In this document: one piece after another, positions 58,625 to 64,000 of the stretch
Layout: every line of letters begins with the position of its first letter
Position numbering within the stretch: the stretch's first letter is position 1
Assembly (NCBI GenBank): GCA_035578175.1
Contig: JAQMRL010000003.1
Location: forward strand, 96,889,969 to 96,953,968
DNA length: 64,000 bases
Reading direction: 5' to 3'
From: Catonia carolina
Taxonomy: Eukaryota; Arthropoda; Insecta; Hemiptera; Achilidae
Made by a program: the position numbers and the translations under genes
The notes under the pieces: model-generated
Told to the model about the DNA's origin: nothing
Database searches by the model: none
Seen by the model: only the letters and a program-made list of their open reading frames with translations

Positions 58625-58722
58625 GTAGTGTTAAAAAATGCCATGCCTGAGCGGTAATCGAACCTGGGATCCCTGGTGTAGCAGACAGTTGTGCTGAGTA
58701 CTACACCACGAGCCGGCCGAAT
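58625..58722 (-). repeat. tRNA-derived SINE head
   Basis: On the minus strand: ggccggctcgtggtgtagta, then ctcagcacaactgtctgc, then box-B-like GGTTCGATTAC (58657-58667), then aggcatggcat. Related to 46129 and 50263. Confidence 0.75.
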
Positions 58723-58729
58723 GCAATTA

Positions 58730-59570
58730 TTAATAATAAAGAATAATTAATTTTGATCTAGAATGGATCGCGCTACGTTCAATCACAATTTTAATACATT
58801 TTATATTTTGACGTGCTGCAAGGTTCCATGGGATAGAGTATAGAACCTTCTGAATTTGAGAAGGTTCAGAATGTTTTTAAATTTTTTGTTTTACTTATTA
58901 ATTTATTTACTTTGGACAAGGACTGCTAAAGTATACTAGCTTGAAGAGTAAGTATTCAATAAGGAAAACAATTACGCAGTAGGTATTTTAAATTCCCACT
59001 CTGAAATAGCCTGCTCATGAACAGGTCTGCTTTTATGTGTTCTAAGTGTTATAGTATGGAGTAAAGCCTTGCACTAAATAAAATAAGAAAAAATAGTCAA
59101 GGTCTTAGAAATGTTGTGTTACAGGAGATTTCTGAGGATATCATGAAGAGATAAAATAAAGAAAATAAAAGTCTTGAAGAAGTTTAAAAAGGAAATGTAA
59201 GTTATGAATGCTATAAACGTAAAAACTGGAGTAATTTTGTCAAGTGATAAGAGACGATACATACAGAGTGCTGGAAATTATCGCCCAGCGTTAAGGTGGT
59301 TAAGATAAAAGTAAAACAACATACTTAAAGAATCTTCAGGACTGATATGGTGCGAGTTCAGTTAAACTTTTACGAAGGGCAAACGACAAAATAGAAAAAC
59401 TACTTTCATACAATTCCAAATACGAAGTTCACTCTTTAATTCGACCCGAAAATAAACACAAATATCTGCAATAAAAATCAGATTGGATAAATAGTTTTAT
59501 CATTTTCAATTCAAAGTAATTTAATTTACAGATGATCAATTCGATATAAATTAATTTACAGCAAAAAATT
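58730..59570. other. Stretch without recognised genes
   Basis: Moderate AT content; a local inverted repeat (accttctgaatttgagaaggt, 58845-58866) could form a hairpin. No frame or repeat match was seen. Confidence 0.35.
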
Positions 59571-59573
59571 CAC

Positions 59574-59604
59574 GTAATTCTAATCGTGACACGGTTAGAA
59601 TTAC
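59574..59604. other. Perfect 10-bp inverted repeat (hairpin)
   Basis: GTAATTCTAA, an 11-base loop, then TTAGAATTAC. The arms match exactly. It lies a few bases before the 5' breakpoint of the LINE fragment at 59610. Confidence 0.8.
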
Positions 59605-59609
59605 TTATT

Positions 59610-60324
59610 ATTTGAATTTTACAGCGGACACGGCCGCCAAAGAGGCGTTAAAGACCCCACTGATAGATAAATATCTCTCATCTCATCCAGATATCAGGAG
59701 ACATCTGCACAACCAAATTAAACAACACTGGAACCAAATCTGGTCTCGACATCCTACAACGAAACTTCACCGCATCATAAAATACGTACATATTTGAAAA
59801 CCCTCAGCCTCACTTGGAGCTTCAAAGGCATCAAGTTCTACTTCCACGATTACGCATTGGTAACTCTACACTTACACACAAACACTTACTGAAGAAAGAA
59901 GAACCACAACATTGCACACATAGCAACACGCACTTACAATCAAACACATCATCACAGACTGCCAAACTACACAATCCACAAAAACACTACATAAAATTAA
60001 CAACATTTTAGCACTTAATTTAGTACACAAAGTAGCGGTTCAAACCACAATATTTGTTTTTTAATTTCACAAAATTTCAGATTTGATATAATTGTAAAAT
60101 CGCATATGTTATTTTTCATAGTGTCATTCTATTTTTTATTTTTCTGTTGTCTAAATTTTAATTGAACATAACTAATTTTTCATTAGGTTTCTATATATTA
60201 CCTTATTCTGTTTAAATGTCTTCTTTGTAAATTTTATACTACATGTATTTATATGTAACGTGGTCGCTAAAGACCTCGTAGTCGATGCGACCTAAAATAA
60301 ATAAATAAATAAATCAATAAATAA
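59610..60324 (+). pseudogene. LINE 3' end: RNase H tail, C-terminal knuckle region and (AAAT)n tail
   Basis: First frame (59612-59797): NFTADTAAKEALKTPLIDKY..., with the RNase H end motif (N..AD.AAKEA, the D being the last catalytic acidic residue), then HLHNQIKQHWNQIW and TTKLHRI. After a frameshift near 59800, a second frame reads LPRLRIGNSTLTHKHLLKKE then EPQHC, the usual 'RLRIGHT.LTH..L..+..PP.C' block, and degrades. TAG at 60009. The 3'UTR ends gtggtcgctaaagacctcgt, then gatgcgacct and an (AAAT)n tail (60294-60324), a pattern known from Loa/Jockey-group LINEs. The rest (endonuclease, RT) is 5'-truncated. Confidence 0.85.
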
Positions 60325-60325
60325 T

Positions 60326-60640
60326 TTTTTTGGCTTTAATTTTTATTGCGGTACTGTACATTGTGTTGCACAACTTCCGTATATGATATTTAAATGGCGG
60401 TAGGGAATTTCATTTTAAGGAGAAGACGTACCCAGTGGTACATTCTCCGTTTAAAACTGCGGGTATTGTCCGTTATTCAGACCAAGAGGTCTCTACTCCA
60501 TTTTCGCTTTAAACGTCGCACAGTTGGGAAGTTCCTTGTAGCTAGATCACGGGCTAGTTGGTTTGGATGGTCATCTAGTTTTTCGTGAAATGTACTATTC
60601 AAGGACGCGGTTAGCTCCTTACTGTCACAATTTTGAAATC
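60326..60640 (-). pseudogene. Jockey-like LINE 3' end, longest copy of its family here
   Basis: On the minus strand: NSTFHEKLDDHPNQLARDLA, TRNFPTVRRLKRKWSRDLLV, stop: an intact end of jockey-type ORF2 (HPN.LA.....RRLKRKW.RDL). Then the 3'UTR with ggagaatgtaccactgggta and gtaccgcaataaaaattaaa, ending in six A that touch the (AAAT)n tail of the LINE on the other strand. Copies: 16105, 21095, 43088. The plus-strand 64-codon frame is a shadow. Confidence 0.8.
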
Positions 60641-60649
60641 ATCGTAAAA

Positions 60650-62005
60650 TAATTTACAGCAATTATTTTTATATATAAAAAAGTCAAGTAGCGTTTAGTG
60701 ATCTTAGTGGCCGATGTAGAAACCGATTATTACCGTTCTAAAAATCTAATAAAATTGCATATAATTTAAAATGAAAATTACCCACTTAAATGGTGTAACA
60801 ACGAACAAATGGAACAAGTAAATAATGATAAAACTAATACAGAGGGTTTGAAAATGGGTCTGAGAATATAGGCTCTCATGAATACAAGTATATTCAATGT
60901 TTTGGAATTGAGCGCAGATGTGCAAGTAGTACAAAAACATGAGAAACAAGTGAGCTAGACTTAAAAGAAGAAAGCAAGAGCTTATACTGTGTATCAAGCT
61001 AGAAAGCACAAACACAAGCTGAAGCAGAAGCGAGCGAGCAGACATTTTCCAATTTCGTAAATGGCCGTCATACGATAAACTCGCACCAAGTTATTGCAGT
61101 GCTCGCTCCTAAATCCACCCTTATCTTATTATATCCATCCACGAACCGAACTCTTTGTTCTATCGGCTTTTTAATATCTTTCCCTCGTAGCCAAAAGCAA
61201 TTTGAAAACATAGCCAATTTCCCTCGTTTCCCATGACAAAAAGTATTTCTATATGTTTCTTATTTCTTTATAAATACAACTAACAAAATATACAAAAATA
61301 AACAATAACTAATTCTTATTATAAAAATAACTCAAAAAGAGCAGACAATATTCAATTTCTTTTAGAATGACTTTACCAAAAGAATTGTTCACTCAGCTAA
61401 TATCTTAAAGATTTTTTTTAGTTCAATTTCAAAACTTTAACTTCATTGTAACGTACAACTGAAATTGTCTGGATAAATTATTTTTAGAAAAAATAATTTC
61501 ACAGAATCATAGCCTACAAATATGATATATAATTTCTTTCTCTCTATCTTTCTAATGACTTAAATAACAGATTATTTTAGCTAAAAATATCTTATATCAC
61601 AAAATTTACAGAAGTACTATCTATAATTGGGGCACTCCTAGTAAATGTAAAATATAGATGAAGTTTCAGAATAACGTATTAACGTCTAAATCCTGTTACA
61701 TAATTTATCCTGGTATCTTACAGTACCAAAAATAAGTGAAAAAATATGAAAAGAACTTATTAGAAGTACCTCCATCGTCTTCTAACAGATTTAAATGACT
61801 TTTAAGTCAGAAGACACGATTATCAAAGTGAAGACTTGAGGAATTCAACAAAAAAAACGTTAAAAAATATTAATCAGAATTTTAATACATTGTTTCACTT
61901 TATTTTATTAAAGCTATGCAGAATTACAAAGTCATATTTATCGTAAATATCTTAAACTATATTTTGTTATACTACTATATTTTTTATTTGTGTCAGTACT
62001 GTGAA
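60650..62005. other. AT-rich stretch without recognised genes
   Basis: A 99-codon minus frame (60746-61045) starts hydrophobic (MSARSLLLQLVFVLSSLIHS) like a signal peptide but stays Leu/Ser/Phe-rich throughout. No splice or family support; probably chance. Confidence 0.3.
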
Positions 62006-62013
62006 TTATAATT

Positions 62014-62095
62014 ACAAATGTGCTGAAGGTGACGATTATATAATATTGATAACATGAAACGACAAAAGAAAGCAGATTACCCACAATTTAATATA
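62014..62095 (+). repeat. R4 fragment (start only)
   Basis: acaaatgtgctgaaggtgac, gattatataata, then aaagaaagcagat parallels the start of R4 at 4201 (acaaatgagctgacagtgac; gattatcaaataa; gaagaagcagat). Confidence 0.5.
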
Positions 62096-62099
62096 GTTT

Positions 62100-63525
62100 A
62101 AAAAAATATAGACAACATAATTTTTTTTTACTTTGTATTTGTTATCGGGAACTGTACATTATTGACAACCACCCAATTTGATTACTGCTTGTAGCTGTAT
62201 TTTTGACGTGGATTAGGCATGAGTTTTACCAGTGTCCCTCAGTAGAGTTTGTTCACGAATGGGTGTTAGCTGATCATTATACAAAGTCGATTGCCCAACT
62301 GATGTTATTTAACAAAGAACAGGAACTTTCTACCAGCTGAATAAAAAAATTTTATTATTACGTATTTTACAAAGAGCAGCACAACCGTGAAAATTACTGT
62401 TGTACTTGGTCGATAAAAAGTTAACTGCAAATTAAATAAATAAACATATAACTAACGGAACAAACTCCGAACCTTCAAATTATAAAATCTAAATTGTGGT
62501 GCTAAGCTACTGAAGGAGTAACTATATCAAAACGTTCACGTATTTAAAAAGGACATCTTCATTGAGATTTATTTTTAGAAGAAAAGTTAAAATAAAAAAA
62601 ATTAGTTATCCATAAATATATTTTAAGGATAATACCAGTAAAATTACAGTACATCATCTACAAAATGAATGGTAATTTAATAGTTGAAGAGGGGAATACG
62701 ATAAGAGACGATAATAATTTTGTAAAATGTAAACATGCAAGAGTACTACATATATTATTACGGATTATGTTTAACAATGTGCATGTCTGGTAATAGTATT
62801 TGAATAATATTTTGATAGCGGGTCCTGAAAACGTCTACAATATATTAAAACTGGTGGTAGTGGGGAGATATTTTATGTTGAAGAGGGATGGAGACAGCGG
62901 GTGGAGAGGGATGTCGGAAGTGGAGCAATCAACAGCATTACCCGACCGTAACCATTCGTAAAGTTCCCCTCCGCACCCCTCTTCATCTTTATCTAAGCAC
63001 CCGACGACCAAAATTGTAGTTACTTAGATAACCTACAGTGCACGATTTAATAGTACGAGAGACATACTATAGGAAACAGCCATCGGTTGTTGTGAGGTCA
63101 CAATACTAACTCAACTCCGAAAAAATACAGAAAATTTCATATTAACTCGTAATAGTAATTTTTTGTAATATAATTGAACATCATTATCCCAGGAACAATA
63201 CAAAACACAAAAATACTTAACTTTTTATTCCATGGCCACATATTAATATTAAAATTAGTTATTGTTACCAACATAAAAAATTGACAATTTCAGCAAAATT
63301 GCAAATACAACTACCGAAATGTAATACCAATTTTTATATTTAAAAAAATAATTCGGACAAAATTATAGGACAACTTTCATCAACGTAAGAAAAAAAATTT
63401 CTTTCCAAATAAACAAATAAAATTATGGAACAAGTATGAAAATACGCGTATTCAGTATCACAATCAATGATCAATAGGAAATTTGATCAGATATGAAAAA
63501 ATTTTCATAATTCATCGCCTGACAA
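62100..63525. other. AT-rich stretch with one GC-elevated patch
   Basis: The patch 62820-63030 (gggatggagacagcgggtgg; cccctccgcacccctcttc) is of normal complexity without open frames and has no repeat partner. The rest is AT-rich. Confidence 0.35.
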
Positions 63526-63544
63526 TGTAGGCTACACAAAGTTG

Positions 63545-63660
63545 AGAACTGTGCTGTGTTATTTTATGGTTTAGAATCGTAGATCCTGATGGAGACAAGA
63601 AAAGAAGTTGGAAGAATTTCAAAATTGACTATATTTCATTGTTCAGTGTCTTAGAACATT
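63545..63660 (+). pseudogene. Possible LINE ORF2 fragment
   Basis: One frame reads LFYGLES-stop-ILMETRKEVGRIS, reminiscent of LYGSETW.L followed by a Lys/Arg-rich helix. Too short and degenerate for certainty. Confidence 0.25.
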
Positions 63661-63814
63661 ATTAGTGATGAGATTCACAAGAAGAGATTCATGAAGAGAG
63701 TCATGAGACAAATGAAGAGATTCTTGAACAGATGATGAAGAAGAAGAAATTATATAACGGGTTTCGGGTAAAAATTCAAAAGTTCTTTTAGTAAAAGCAC
63801 ATTGCGTGAAATGA

Positions 63815-64000
63815 TGTAGAGGTGTAAAAGACAGTAGTCAGAGTTAACTTCTCTAAGGGTAATGAATTTGAATTTTATAATACAGCCAGACCCTGTGGCG
63901 AATGAAGTGAAGGTGTCACTTGGACGGTAGATGTTTTCAGAGGGCCTGGCATGCCGATAACCATACTTTTTCAGTGAGGAAGGCAATAGTAAACCAACAC
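63815..64000 (-). repeat. Family A repeat, copy 17 (cut by window end)
   Basis: Starts at gatgtagaggtgtaaaagac and runs through gccagaccctgtggcg and ggcaatagtaaacca at the window edge; the distal half is missing on the left. The head would lie beyond 64000. Confidence 0.85.

Noticed and set aside
60394..60588. 64-codon plus-strand frame rich in Arg
   Set aside because: It is the antisense of a LINE ORF2 end and 3'UTR that is present in four copies.
60746..61045. 99-codon minus frame with a signal-peptide-like start
   Set aside because: Leu/Phe/Ser-rich throughout, no cleavage-site context, splice signals or family motif; expected by chance in T-rich DNA.
6160..64000. CRISPR-like array made by the many copies of one repeat
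   Set aside because: The copies are ~390 bp, irregularly spaced by kilobases and in both orientations; this is a dispersed transposable repeat in a eukaryotic genome.

Overview
The window looks like nuclear DNA of an insect. It is strongly AT-rich, has no dense coding, its longest ATG-initiated open frame is only 134 codons, and it is full of decayed retrotransposon ends, tRNA-derived SINEs and simple repeats. The tRNA-headed SINEs and the frequent short motif TAGGCCTAC made me think of Hemiptera, possibly Auchenorrhyncha. That is recognition from memory and is not proven here. No bacterial operon, CRISPR array, virus genome or organelle segment was seen.

Host genes. Only one stretch has the full signature of a protein-coding exon: 36844-36966 on the minus strand, 123 bases, GC-rich, with a polypyrimidine tract plus CAG before it and GTAAGT after it. 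A GC-rich patch at 35340-35560 has GC boxes, RFX X-box-like sites and a YY1/Pho-like motif and may be a minus-strand promoter. Most of the window is therefore best read as intron or intergenic DNA. Other GC-elevated or high-complexity islands (2865-3100, 9975-10330, 11640-11910, 29890-30240, 44520-44960, 54290-54560, 55700-56030, 62820-63000) are described without a firm call.

Repeats. The dominant component is one ~390-bp family, here called family A, with 17 recognisable copies from 6.2 kb to the window end. Its putative head carries a chain of small hairpins and palindromes and resembles the head of a SINE common in Orthoptera. Two copies (46597-46993 and 47028-47365) form a large inverted repeat. 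Other recurring families here are R2 (16.4 and 31.5 kb), R3 (3.9 and 8.1 kb), R4 (4.2, 34.0, 54.0 and 62.0 kb) and R5 (18.2 and 48.5 kb, each joined to a family A copy). Classical tRNA-derived SINEs with box A and box B lie at 1.8, 24.9, 37.0, 39.0, 40.7, 46.1, 50.3 and 58.6 kb.

Autonomous-element remains. There are jockey-like LINE ORF2 C-termini (15.5, 16.1, 21.1, 37.2, 43.1 and 60.3 kb), another LINE type recognised by its LYGSETW-like and RMRFLR-like C-terminus (6.6, 20.8, 28.6, 28.8 and perhaps 63.5 kb), a LINE RNase H tail (59.6 kb), a Helitron helicase tail (12.2 kb), a pogo/Tigger-type MITE with TA duplications (41.3 kb), and a 653-bp solo LTR inserted with a 4-bp duplication into a LINE reverse-transcriptase fragment (13.3 kb). 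None appears able to move by itself. The records suggest a long history of 5'-truncated insertions, some adjacent, convergent or nested.
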